Assembly (NCBI GenBank): GCA_006226375.1
Contig: SBHC01000077.1
Span: forward strand, 124,001-188,000
Direction: 5' to 3'
DNA from: Deltaproteobacteria bacterium
GTDB lineage: Bacteria; Myxococcota_C; UBA6777
Length of the DNA stretch: 64,000 nucleotides
The notes below the pieces were generated by a model. The model was not told the DNA's origin. It saw only the letters and a program-made list of their open reading frames with translations, and searched no databases. The position numbers and the translations under genes are program-made. Positions 52,507-62,500 of the stretch are shown one piece after another. The first letter of the stretch is position 1. Every line of letters begins with the position of its first letter.

Positions 52507-54183
52507 TTAGGCGTTGGCGAGGGCGAAGGCTGCGTCGGAGGAGAGGTTGCGGATCTGGTTGATGCCGGCTGCTTCGTAGCGTTGGGCCGCGTAGAGGGGG
52601 AGGCGGTCGTCGTTCTGGTCGATGGCCCATTGGGCATGTTCAAGGAGCAGGGCGAGGGACAGACAGCGTCCCAGGGTCATGGCGAAGCGTCGTGCGCCAC
52701 CTTCCAACTCGGACGCCTGCCCCATGCTCTCCATCAACCAGGTGTTGGCGGCAGAGAAGCTGTCGACGGTGGTCTTGGCCAGGGCAACAAGGGTAGGGTC
52801 TTGGAGGGAGTCGCAGCAACGTTGGAGTTCGACCTGGATCGGCTCCAGCCCGTTGGTTTCTCGCATCGCGCGGAGGGTATCCAAAGACAAGACATTGGTG
52901 GTGCCTTCCCAGATCGGCAGCACCTGACTGTCGCGAAGCAGGATGGGCAAGCCGGTGTCTTCCACATAACCTGCGCCGCCGAAGGCTTCCAGGACTTCAC
53001 TGGCAAGCTGAACGGCTTGTTTGCCTGTGGTCAGCTTCACGATGGGAGTGAGCAGACGAAGGAGCTGGTGTTCGGCGTCGGTGATGGTTTCCTGCTCTTT
53101 CTTGCCAAGCAACTGGACAGCCCGGAACGTGAGATGGAAGGCAGCCTCAAACTCCGCCTGCATCGAAGCCAGGGTGTCCACGTGGAGGGGCTTCTCGTTG
53201 AGCATCGCGCCAAAGGCTTTGCGACGTTTGGCAAAGTCACGGGCCAGAGCGAGCCCCCGGTTCATCAGGGAGACGGCGGCCACGCTGTTCCATACGCGGG
53301 TGATGTTGAGCATCGGAGCGATGTGACGGGTGCCGTTGTCCGTTCCCAAGACGAGCTTCGCGGGAGCGCCGTCGAGGGTCAGTTCAGCCGTGGGGACTTT
53401 GCGGGTGCCGAGCTTGTCTTTGAGCCTGTTGACGGAGATGTTTTGCAGGTTGCCATCTTCGTCGCGCAGCTCCACGAAGAACATCGCAAGCCCACGACCA
53501 CCAGGACCGTTGCCCACAGGACGGGCCAATGTTAGAGCCATCTGCGCGGTCACAGCCGAGGTAAACCACTTGCGTCCGTAGAGTCGCCAGGTTCCATCTT
53601 CGTCTTGCTTGGCGACGGTTTCGGTTTGGCCCACGTCGGAGCCGCCGGTCGATTCGGTCATCCACTGGCCGCTGGTCCAGAACGAGTCGGGGTCGCGGCT
53701 GGTCAGGTGGGAGACCGCGATGTCGATGAGTTCCTGGTTTCCAATTTGCTGGAGGGTGTGGGCGGCGCCGTCGGTCATGGCGAGGGGGCACAAGTAGATA
53801 TCTGTAGACGGCGCAAACAAGTAGGCCAGGGCGAACTGATGGATGCGGGACAGGTCGCCGTGCTTGTTTTCGTAGGCTGTGGCAACAATGCCGCGGCGGG
53901 CGGCCTCTTTCTCGGCCATCTTCCAGACGTCGGACACTTCGATGTGGTCGATCCGCTCGCCCCAGGGGTTCCACTGGGTTAAGACGGGGTCGTTGAGGCG
54001 GTCGGCGAGCTGCATCTTGTACCACTCATCACCGGAGAGTTCGCCGAGTTCTTCCAATTCAGATTCAATGGATTCCAGCATCTCGGAGGGCAGCACACGC
54101 TGAAGGTAGGAGCGAAGGACCCGGTCTTGGGTGTATTGGTTGCCCAGCGCCGGAGGAGGCTGGTTGAAAGGCTGTATCTTCAT
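52507..54183 (-). CDS. AidB-like acyl-CoA dehydrogenase
   Basis: A 558-residue FAD flavoprotein of the acyl-CoA dehydrogenase family in its long, AidB-like form. The family is seen in WMTESTGGSDVGQTET (substrate/flavin binding), YGRKWFTSA, LNITRVWNSVAAVSLMNRG, AKRRKAFGAML and LEAFGGAGYVEDTG followed by LPIWEGTTNVLSLD. AidB itself is linked to alkylation responses; others act on acyl-CoAs. Which applies here is open. AAGGAG eight bases before the ATG supports the start, and that ATG overlaps the kinase stop in an ATGA, so it is translated with the hybrid kinase and may be its output or partner. Confidence 0.9.
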   Translation of the reverse strand: MKIQPFNQPPPALGNQYTQDRVLRSYLQRVLPSEMLESIESELEELGELSGDEWYKMQLADRLNDPVLTQWNPWGERIDHIEVSDVWKMAEKEAARRGIVATAYENKHGDLSRIHQFALAYLFAPSTDIYLCPLAMTDGAAHTLQQIGNQELIDIAVSHLTSRDPDSFWTSGQWMTESTGGSDVGQTETVAKQDEDGTWRLYGRKWFTSAVTAQMALTLARPVGNGPGGRGLAMFFVELRDEDGNLQNISVNRLKDKLGTRKVPTAELTLDGAPAKLVLGTDNGTRHIAPMLNITRVWNSVAAVSLMNRGLALARDFAKRRKAFGAMLNEKPLHVDTLASMQAEFEAAFHLTFRAVQLLGKKEQETITDAEHQLLRLLTPIVKLTTGKQAVQLASEVLEAFGGAGYVEDTGLPILLRDSQVLPIWEGTTNVLSLDTLRAMRETNGLEPIQVELQRCCDSLQDPTLVALAKTTVDSFSAANTWLMESMGQASELEGGARRFAMTLGRCLSLALLLEHAQWAIDQNDDRLPLYAAQRYEAAGINQIRNLSSDAAFALANA

Positions 54184-56108
54184 GAATGAAGCTCCTTGAT
54201 CTGTTGAATCAAAGTCAAAAGGTCTTGCCTGCGGAAGGGTTTGGCGAGGTGAGCGTCCATGCCACAGTCGAGGCAGCGCTGGACTTCTTCCCTGGAAGCA
54301 TGCGCCGTGAGAGCGATGATCGGCGTTTTGGTCTTGTCGTGTTGCGTTTCCCACTTGCGGATGTTGCGTGTGGCTTCCAGCCCGTCGCAGCGAGGCATTT
54401 GAAGGTCCATGAGTATAACATCGAAGACGCCGTTTTGGATCTCTTCGTAGGCTTCGTTCCCGTCGAACACGGCGGTGACTTGGTGTCCAACTGATTCGAG
54501 GGCTTTGCGGGCTACGGTTTGGTTTACCGGGTTGTCTTCGGCCAACAAGATCTGAAGGGGTGTGTACGATCCTTCTTGGGAGAGAGGCGGAAGGGTCGCT
54601 GGGGGGGGTGTGACTGGGACGTCAAGCGAATCTTCTTCGTATCCAACCTGGAGGCTAAACGAGAAGGTACTTCCCTCTCCGGGTTTGCTTTCCACCTCCA
54701 GGTGTCCTCCCATCATCTCGACGAGGTTGGACGAGATGGATAGGCCAAGCCCTGTGCCACCAAATTGACGGTTCATCTCCCCTTCACCCTGCACAAACGC
54801 CGCAAAGATAGAGCGCTGTTTGTGGTAGGGGATGCCAATGCCGGTGTCTTTCACCTGGAACCGAAGTTGGACTTTGTCCAGCATGAACTGGTCCACACCG
54901 ACACAGACCTCAACGCCTCCTGTTTTTGTGAACTTAATGGCGTTGCCCACGATGTTGTTGAGGATCTGACGAATGCGAACAGGGTCTCCTTCCAACTGGA
55001 GGGGAACATCAGGGTTCAACTCCCAACGCAACGAGAGATCCTTTTGGCGAGCGATCGTCATCAGCGGCCGGAGGGAGCGCTGCAGCAACCGACCGAGATG
55101 AAACCAGGTGGTGTGAAGCGTGATGGTGTTGGATTCAATCTTGGAGAAGTCCAGGATATCGTTCACGATGTCGAGCAGGTCTTCGGATGACTCTCGGATC
55201 AACTGGATATCGTATTGTTGTTCTTTGTTGAGAGAGGTGTGAAGGAGAAGCTCGCTGAGGCCTACGATGGCGTTCATCGGAGTTCGCAGCTCGTGGCTGA
55301 TGTTGGCGAGAAACTGTGACTTCAGCCGGGACGCTTCGAGGGCTTCGTCTCGGGCTTTGGAGAGGGTGTCACGGGTGAGCACCATCTGCAGGAGGTAGAG
55401 TTGCCGGACCAAGCCGACCATGCACCCGGCGAGGAGGGAAGAGAGCATCATGATCCAGATGGTGAGATCGTAAGCCGGCAACACCTTGGCGTAGGACATC
55501 AGCAACACCGAGCCTACAATGATGATGGTTAAGAGGATGTAGTCCCAGGCTTTTTGGAGGAATAGCATGCCAAGGAAGCACACAAAGATGGTCAGCATCT
55601 GCCCGGAGAGTGTGTAGCCGGAGATGTGGTTGTACAGCATGTTGCTCAAGGGCATATAGGCACCAAAAACAAGCATGTAGAAGCGAAACACCGTGGGCGT
55701 AAAGCGGTCGGCAAACAAGAACCCGAGGAGAGCCCAGATGACGTGCCCCCCTTGGATAAAGAGCAGCTCTGGGTGTTGAGGTTCGTAGCGGAGAAAGACC
55801 AGCACCACGGTGAAGGGCAGGGTGAGGCCCGTGATCATCCGCAACACCAGGTGTGGCACATCCATGGGGATGTTCAGTTTCTGCCACAGGCTCAGATTGT
55901 CCGCGATGGTTTGCAGCGGCGGCACTTGGAGGGGTGAGGTGCCCAGTGTAGGCTTGGATGACATCGTATCTTTGGGTCCATCAACTGGTCTCCCCGTTCG
56001 GGCTGTGTGTGCCTCATCGGGATAGGGGGAGAGGAGCGGTGTGGGTTGCGGTGTGTGGTCTTGTATCTTCAAAGCCCTTGTAGTTGTTGTGCTTTGTCTT
56101 GCATCCAT
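54180..56108 (-). CDS. Hybrid sensor histidine kinase with receiver domain
   Basis: A roughly 640-residue signalling protein. An N-terminal block of about six membrane helices is the likely sensor (LTLPFTVVLVFLRY, MLTIFVCFLGMLFLQ, ILLTIIIVGSVLLM). The dimerisation H-box is FLANISHELRTPMNAIVG. The ATPase domain has N-box QILNNIVGNAIKFT, G1 DTGIGIP and G2 GGTGLGLSIS. A C-terminal receiver has the acidic pair in LLAEDNPVNQ, the phospho-Asp in VILMDLQMP and Lys in AKPFRRQD. Phosphate therefore likely moves inside the protein and then to an unknown Hpt partner. The start is uncertain: 56108 or 55964, neither with a good Shine-Dalgarno. Its stop overlaps the dehydrogenase start. Confidence 0.92.
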   Translation of the reverse strand: MDARQSTTTTRALKIQDHTPQPTPLLSPYPDEAHTARTGRPVDGPKDTMSSKPTLGTSPLQVPPLQTIADNLSLWQKLNIPMDVPHLVLRMITGLTLPFTVVLVFLRYEPQHPELLFIQGGHVIWALLGFLFADRFTPTVFRFYMLVFGAYMPLSNMLYNHISGYTLSGQMLTIFVCFLGMLFLQKAWDYILLTIIIVGSVLLMSYAKVLPAYDLTIWIMMLSSLLAGCMVGLVRQLYLLQMVLTRDTLSKARDEALEASRLKSQFLANISHELRTPMNAIVGLSELLLHTSLNKEQQYDIQLIRESSEDLLDIVNDILDFSKIESNTITLHTTWFHLGRLLQRSLRPLMTIARQKDLSLRWELNPDVPLQLEGDPVRIRQILNNIVGNAIKFTKTGGVEVCVGVDQFMLDKVQLRFQVKDTGIGIPYHKQRSIFAAFVQGEGEMNRQFGGTGLGLSISSNLVEMMGGHLEVESKPGEGSTFSFSLQVGYEEDSLDVPVTPPPATLPPLSQEGSYTPLQILLAEDNPVNQTVARKALESVGHQVTAVFDGNEAYEEIQNGVFDVILMDLQMPRCDGLEATRNIRKWETQHDKTKTPIIALTAHASREEVQRCLDCGMDAHLAKPFRRQDLLTLIQQIKELHS

Positions 56109-56201
56109 TGTCAAGCTGTGTTAGATCATCTCCCCCCGTTTGTAGCAACGGGGTTAGTCTCCTATCCCATGCAATCCCTCGTTTGGAAGTATAGAAACAA
56201 G

Positions 56202-56924
56202 ATGAGCGAATCCTCTACACAACCGAGTACTTTGGTGATTGTCCCGACCTACAATGAGAAGGAAAATCTTCCATTGTTGCGGAAGGCCATCCACGACGTC
56301 GTACCTCATGTCCATATTCTTGTTGTTGACGACAACTCCCCTGACGGCACTGGCGACCTCGCAGACGAAATGGCCGCAGAAGACGAGCGCATCCACGTGC
56401 TGCATCGCAGCGGAAAGCTGGGGCTGGGAACGGCCTACATCGCCGGATTTAAGTTTGCCCTGGAGCATAACTTTGACCTGGTGCAGCAGATGGACTGTGA
56501 TTTCTCCCACCGCCCCGAGGCGTTGCCCCGCTTTGCCGAAGCCATCCAAGAAGCAGACGTTGTCTTGGGTTCGCGTTGGGTAAAGGGTGGCGGAACGAAG
56601 AACTGGCCCTGGTACCGCAAGGTGATCAGCCGCGGCGGCAGCTTCTACGCTCGAACCATCCTGGGCGTCAGCATTCGCGACTTGACCGGTGGTTTCAAGC
56701 TCTGGCGCCGGGAAGTGCTGGAGTCGATCGACCTGGACAAGGTGCAGTCGGAGGGCTACTCCTTCCAGATTGAAATGTCCTGGCGAGCACTTCAGAAGGG
56801 CTTCAAGATCAAGGAAATCCCCATCTTGTTCGTCGAGCGAGAGTTGGGGCACTCCAAGATGAACAAAAAGATTGTCTTTGAAGCCATCGGTATGTGCTGG
56901 AAGCTACGACTGGGCCGCGTGTAA
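56202..56924 (+). CDS. Polyprenol monophosphomannose synthase-type glycosyltransferase
   Basis: A 240-residue family-2 glycosyltransferase of the dolichyl/polyprenyl-phosphate mannose synthase type, which loads a sugar onto a lipid carrier for protein or polymer glycosylation outside the membrane. Signatures: LVIVPTYNEKENLPLLRKA, ILVVDDNSPDGTGDLAD, VQQMDCDFSHRPEALPR, VVLGSRWVKGGGTKNWPWYR and LTGGFKLWRREVL. It lacks the C-terminal membrane helices of DPM1 relatives with GtrA fusions. The start at 56202 is taken from the family alignment; the Shine-Dalgarno is weak. Its 3' end overlaps the opposite pcnB-like gene by 21 bases. Confidence 0.93.
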   Translation: MSESSTQPSTLVIVPTYNEKENLPLLRKAIHDVVPHVHILVVDDNSPDGTGDLADEMAAEDERIHVLHRSGKLGLGTAYIAGFKFALEHNFDLVQQMDCDFSHRPEALPRFAEAIQEADVVLGSRWVKGGGTKNWPWYRKVISRGGSFYARTILGVSIRDLTGGFKLWRREVLESIDLDKVQSEGYSFQIEMSWRALQKGFKIKEIPILFVERELGHSKMNKKIVFEAIGMCWKLRLGRV

Positions 56925-58229
56925 ACTTCGGCTCTTGGCGGCTCCAGAGACGGACGTTGTGATGGGGGGGACGTGCTTGTTCAGCTCGCTCAACCATTCG
57001 GGGATGGGTTGCCCTTGGGCTTCCAACTCCAGCGCAAAGATCTGGACCGCCTCAGGCAAATATTCAGACTTGTTGAGGCTGTTAACGATGCCAGGCTGCT
57101 GGGGCACGAGGTGAAGGCGCCAGTAGGTTTGTAGCAGTTGGCTCAGCTCGTGCCAGTGGTACGATGACAGGGTCAGCTCCTGCAGAATCTTCTGGAGCGA
57201 CTGGCTGATCGCGCGATGCCAAAGCTGGCGGGTACGCTTGCCGCTTCGGTAGTTCCTGGCGACATAGTTCCAGCCAATGGGCACACAGAGGGAGCCCATC
57301 AGCACAAGGTCAGACAACTCGTGACCGGCCTGGATGTGTGCGTCATGGGTTTCGAGCAGCTTCCAAAAGGCTTGAGGGGATGCCCAGTGGGAGCGAAGGA
57401 ATGGGCCGAAGCGGTCGGGCGGCAAGTTGACCTTGCGGGAGCGCTTGTGCAGCCATTCATTCAGTTGGGGTAGCCATCCTCGTAACAGATGGCTTTCCAT
57501 CATCAGGGAGAACGAGTCGGCGCTGTAGCCTCCCCGTAGGTCCTTGAGAAACTCTTCCAGGAGTCGGGCGTTGGAGCAAAGCCTCATCTCTTTGGAGTGG
57601 AGTTGGATGGCCTCCCAGGTGTTGTCTTCGACTGCAAAGTTGTGGCGTGCGGCATGTCGCAGCGCGCGAACCATGCGTACAGGATCTTCGCGAAACCGTT
57701 GACGTGGCTGACCGATGGTTCGAACGATGCCATCTTGCAGGTCGGCGAGTCCGCCCACGTAATCAATGATCTCTCCAGAGCCGATGTCGTAGAACAAACC
57801 GTTGATGGTGATGTCTCGGCGGAGTGCGTCTTCGCGGGGGGTGCCGTAGGTGTTGTCGTCCCGTTGGGGGCTGTGGCGCTGGCCTCTGTTGGAGGGGAGG
57901 GCGCGAAATGTGCTGACCTCAAACACGCTACCATCGCGGAAGTAGACGTGTACGATCCGGAAACGCCGGCCGATGATGCGGCAGTTGTAGAAGATCTTCT
58001 TGAGGTCTTCGGGGCGAGCGTCTGTGGTCAGGTCGAAGTCTTTGGGGGACTGTCCGAGCATCAGGTCGCGTACACCACCACCTACCAGATACGCCTGGTA
58101 TCCATGCCACAACAGTCGGTTAAGAATCCAGATCGCCTCGTCAGCGAGCATCTCGTCAACGAGGGGGTGTTTGTCTGGACCAAGAACAACCATGGGTTGG
58201 TTTTGGGATTTGCGTCGTGGTTGACTCAT
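56904..58229 (-). CDS. pcnB: PcnB-type polynucleotide nucleotidyltransferase (poly(A) polymerase-like)
   Basis: A 441-residue class II nucleotidyltransferase that adds A residues to RNA 3' ends or CCA to tRNA. The catalytic site is AYLVGGGVRDLMLGQSPKDF with DFDLTTDARPE, the flexible-loop motif RRDITINGLFYD, and the RFREDPVRMVRALRHAARHN motif. A longer C-terminal part (RFGPFLRSHWASPQAFWKLL onwards) fits poly(A) polymerase more than CCA-adding enzymes, but eukaryote-like clades blur this, so the symbol is tentative. ATG with GAG six bases upstream. It is convergent and overlapping with the mannosyltransferase gene. The C-terminus lacks a clear basic tail. Confidence 0.85.
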   Translation of the reverse strand: MSQPRRKSQNQPMVVLGPDKHPLVDEMLADEAIWILNRLLWHGYQAYLVGGGVRDLMLGQSPKDFDLTTDARPEDLKKIFYNCRIIGRRFRIVHVYFRDGSVFEVSTFRALPSNRGQRHSPQRDDNTYGTPREDALRRDITINGLFYDIGSGEIIDYVGGLADLQDGIVRTIGQPRQRFREDPVRMVRALRHAARHNFAVEDNTWEAIQLHSKEMRLCSNARLLEEFLKDLRGGYSADSFSLMMESHLLRGWLPQLNEWLHKRSRKVNLPPDRFGPFLRSHWASPQAFWKLLETHDAHIQAGHELSDLVLMGSLCVPIGWNYVARNYRSGKRTRQLWHRAISQSLQKILQELTLSSYHWHELSQLLQTYWRLHLVPQQPGIVNSLNKSEYLPEAVQIFALELEAQGQPIPEWLSELNKHVPPITTSVSGAAKSRSLHAAQS

Positions 58230-58668
58230 CGTTGCTCAAAAGCAGCACGGCTTCTCGTTTCTGTCGTACCCGAGGAGAGGACGCTTGCTTGCGTCTGGGT
58301 CTTGGGTGGCCTAGGTTGGTAGAGGAGAGGACGTTGTGAGGACAGGTCCGCTCCTTTGTCACCTGGAGGCTAGGTCGGATGACAGAACCGTGGAGTCGTT
58401 TGTATCGTTGAGGCCTTGGAAGGCCACGTGGCGTCGGTCGTTGCAAGGTTTGTTTGCTCAAGGTGCTCGCGTGAGGTCGCACATCTTGGAGAAACCATCC
58501 AGCAATGTACTCGATCTTGCTTTCTGGCTCAAGTTCTGTTTGCATGAATTGTTCCGGGTGACTGGAGACATTCTGAATCTATCCTGTCCTTCCGGCTCCT
58601 CAATACGCAATCGACGGAGGCGTCCATCGCACATTCTGCCGGATTGCTTTGCGACACACGAGGATACC

Positions 58669-59316
58669 ATGCCACCACATGAACAATCGTCCATTGAATT
58701 TTTCTTTGATGAGTTTCAGATTCTTTCGCAAGAGGCGTCGGTGTATGAGCCTGGGGAAGAGCGGGAAGCCTGGATGGTGTGGGGCTATGAGAAGAGCTTG
58801 ATGCGTGATGAGGCGCAGGTGTGGTTGGCCTCGCAATCGCAGCGGGTGATGGACGAGCTGGCGATGCTCGCGGAAGAGTTGGATGTGGCCATCCCTGTCC
58901 CCAACCTGACTCGTCGCTGCCAGAAGCTGCTGTTCTTGGGAGCTGGGTTTTTCTTTGGCTTGCGTCAGAGCCGACAGATCTCTGGGTTCGCGTGGCTTGA
59001 TTTGCGGGATCGACTCCATCGATGGCTGCGCACCGAGCAACAAGATTTTGCTTTGGTCCGAACTCTCCTCGATCGTTCTATCCCTCACCATCACAAACTT
59101 ATTCTCCGTCAGCGGGCCTACCTCATCCAGCGCTTGAGGGAGGAGGGCTTCCCAGAGTGGATAACCCTGCGGGAGCTGCTGTTTTGGTACGACGACTCTG
59201 TGACTGAGGAATTGCTCCAATGGGTCAGTCGTGTCCGTTCTTTCTTAAATACAAATGATCTTCAACAATTAAGGGCCATTGGCCAAGGCTCTTTGTTGGA
59301 ACCACATGCCAAATAG
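58669..59316 (+). CDS. Unknown helical protein
   Basis: A 215-residue protein with no signal or membrane helix. It is mostly alpha-helical with aromatic and Arg-rich segments (EAQVWLASQSQRVMDELAML, LLFLGAGFFFGLRQSRQISG, WITLRELLFWYDDSVTEELL). GAGGA five bases before the ATG supports the start. Upstream extension of the frame has no features. It is divergent from pcnB and is probably transcribed alone. No family recognised. Confidence 0.7.
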   Translation: MPPHEQSSIEFFFDEFQILSQEASVYEPGEEREAWMVWGYEKSLMRDEAQVWLASQSQRVMDELAMLAEELDVAIPVPNLTRRCQKLLFLGAGFFFGLRQSRQISGFAWLDLRDRLHRWLRTEQQDFALVRTLLDRSIPHHHKLILRQRAYLIQRLREEGFPEWITLRELLFWYDDSVTEELLQWVSRVRSFLNTNDLQQLRAIGQGSLLEPHAK

Positions 59317-59427
59317 GGCGGGCCTATGCAAGACCTATGAGGCAAAGGTGTTTCCTTGTAATTCTGCTGTCTCCATGGTTTTGTCACAAATGACCGGTTT
59401 GTCATTTATACCCAGACCATCATCTTC

Positions 59428-59456
59428 TTGTACTTTACTGTAAGTCCTGATATAAA
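59428..59456 (+). promoter_or_regulatory. Probable sigma-70 promoter of the giant Ig-repeat gene
   Basis: TTGTAC, a 17-base spacer and TATAAA, both close to consensus with ideal spacing. A transcript would begin near 59463 and have a leader of about 125 bases before the AGGAG site of the giant gene. Confidence 0.6.
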
Positions 59457-59587
59457 CGGGAGACAAATTTGGTGTGCATTGGGTCCTGACCAAGGAAGGT
59501 CATGGTGGTTAGTAGGGGCATGTACGGTATGAATATTCCCATTGACCTTGTGGCCCTCTTGCTTTGATGTAAGTACAGGAGTATCAG

Positions 59588-62500
59588 ATGTTTCGTTTGA
59601 GCCGTTTGCGTCCGTGGCTGGGAGCCCTGCTTTTGCTGGGCGCGTTGTGTTGGTCCAGCACAGCGAACGCCGTCCTCTTCCAAGGGGACGGAAAAGACTA
59701 TGTTGTTTATGTCGATGGAGATCTTTGGGTGTTCTCCAAGTTTGCGAACACCCAAATCACCGTTCGTGATTTGAGCACCAACCAAGTGGTGTGGAGTCCC
59801 AGTCTGTCGCAGGCTGCACAGCAAGCCTCCCGGAGCTTCTCCAAAGCCCACTTGCGTGTTGAGTCCAACCAGCCCATCAACGTGGCAACAGGGAATCTGT
59901 TGGCACACAATGCTTCTGGGAATACTCAGCTCTCGTATGCGACGTATCTCATCAGCGAAACAGGATCACGCTTAGGGACGACCTTTATCGGTTTCGTTTC
60001 CAGCGATATCATCGTGTTCTGCCACAAAGGTTCGATCAACGGTAACAATCCGAGAGTCACCATCGAGGACTTGTCGGAATTGTCAGGCGCTGACAACGAT
60101 GACAAGTCGTTGAATCGAGCCAACTCTACCGTAGACAAGCCCGAAGTTACGATCTGGCAGCGGGGCGGCTTTGACGACGACCTCGTGCGCATCACCACCA
60201 ACCAAGACTGTGCTGTGATGGCCGGCCACAACGTTCACGCAAAGGCGATCGGTGACTGGTCTATCATGCCCCCTTCGATGGAGCCCGGTGAAGGTGGATT
60301 GGCTTACGGAACACGCTTTTATCTGTTTGTCCACAAAACCATGGCGATCACCGCTCTGGAAGACAACACCAAGGTCACCATTCGGGACTTCTCCGATGGC
60401 GATGACGGCGCGAACATCACCCTGAACCGAAACCAGGTGTACACCCCGATTGCTTTCGGTCAGACTTACAACAACTACACCCAGTCTGTTGTTTCTGTGA
60501 ATGGTTTTGACGACGACTACGTTGAAGTCGTCGCCGATAAGCCTGTCTGGGTCTTCGTTGGTCCTACCTCTGCAACACCCAACAGCCACTCGGTTGCACC
60601 TGTTTCGATTCCCATCGGAAACGGTGAGCAAGAGGCTTACTGCTTTGTCCAGAAGGGTGCCAGCAACAACCTTCAAGTGTTTGTAGATGATAACTCTGCT
60701 GAAGTTGAGATTACGACCATTGCCGGTGACCAGGGCATCACAACCACCACTCGTAAAGTGGGTGGGCAGGGTGGCGCAACATGGCAAGGACCGACCAATG
60801 GCCCCTATTGGTACGAAGCCAACAACTTCTCCAACGAACTTGTCTTCATCCGCTCCACCAAACCCATGTCTGTGTTCTGTGGTGGATTGGGCGGTTCGTC
60901 CTGGCAATCCTACATTTCGTACGAAACGTTGAACGAAACTCCAGAGATCAACGTTCCCAACAACCAGTTCAAGTACACCATTCGCGTGGGCGATACCCTG
61001 GATCTCTCTCTGGCCTTCTCCGATCCCAACGGCGACACGTTGACCTGGTTGGATGGCTGGAGCACCAGCTCCGGAAATCCCCCCACCGGCGCGAACGTGA
61101 CCGGCTCCGGAAATTCCCGGAATCTGAAGTGGACCCCGGTCTCAGGGCAAGAAGGAACCTATTTCTGGGACATTGACGTCACAGACAGCGGGGTTCCACC
61201 GCTCACCACCTCCATCACCATTGAGATTGAAGTGGTCTCTGGACCTGCAAACCGTCCTCCCGTGTTTGTCAGCCAGATCCCCACCACCAACTCGGTGCAG
61301 TTGAACGACACCTTCACGTACAACCCACGTGCAACGGACCCAGATGGCGACCCCGTCACCATCACTCTGACGTCATCACCTCCTGGGGCTACCTACACCA
61401 ACGGTCAGGTCTCTTGGACGGCTTCATCCTCCAGCGTGCAGATCGGAAACCAGTTCACCTTCACATTGGAAGCGTGTGACAACAAAAACGCCTGCACCCA
61501 GCAAACCTGGACTGTGGTTGTTGTGCAGGTGAACAATCCGCCTCGCTTCACCTCCACACCCATCGTGACCATCCGAGAAGGTGATCTGTTTGATTACCAA
61601 CCGGTTGTGGTGGACCCCGATCCCGGCGACCAAGCCAACCTTCGCTTCACCAACGTATCCATCGTTGATACTGTGACGTTGCGAACTCCCGGTGGCGCTG
61701 TGACCAACCTTAACACCGGTCGAATCACCTGGACGCCCAACAACCAGCAGGGTGGTAAAGATTACTGGATCGAAATCGTTGTCTGTGACCCACAAGGTTC
61801 TTGTGTGATTCAGCAGTGGACCCTTCGCGTGATCGATGTGTTCTCGGCGCCTCCACAGATTACGTCGGTTCCTCCGACAAAAGGTTCTTCGGGTGTTAGC
61901 TATGTCTACTCCCCAACCTTTGTGGACTCGGATTTGCCGAACGACTCCCACACCTGGACGTTGAACACGGCTCCCAACACCGCAACCTTCGACAACGCGA
62001 CAGGTCGAATCACTTGGACTCCGACCCAAGCGGATGTTGGACAAAGCTTTGCGTTTGAGCTGGTTCTCTGTGACCGCACACAACTTTGTGCAACCCAGCG
62101 ATGGGCTGTTGCTGTGACGGCGCCCAACCGCGCTCCCACAATTACCTCGACAGCTCCGACAGCCAATGCGTTCGTGAACCGTCTCTTCTTCTACCAGGCG
62201 ACGGCGACAGACCCGGATCCCAACGAGATTCTTACTTGGTCGATCCTCCAAGGTCCTTCCGCTGCCATCATTGGTTCGAACACTGGAGCCCTTCAGTGGA
62301 CACCTATTGCGGCTGACCGAGGCAAGACGATCACCTTTAACATCCGCGTTTGTGACCGAGCCAACGCTTGTGACTCGCAAACCTGGACCACCACTGTCGT
62401 AGGCCCCAACCAACCGCCTGCCTTTACCTCACAGCCTCCCACCACAGTGCTGCAAGGAGACACCTACTCCTACAACATCGTGGCTGTGGACCCCGACAAC

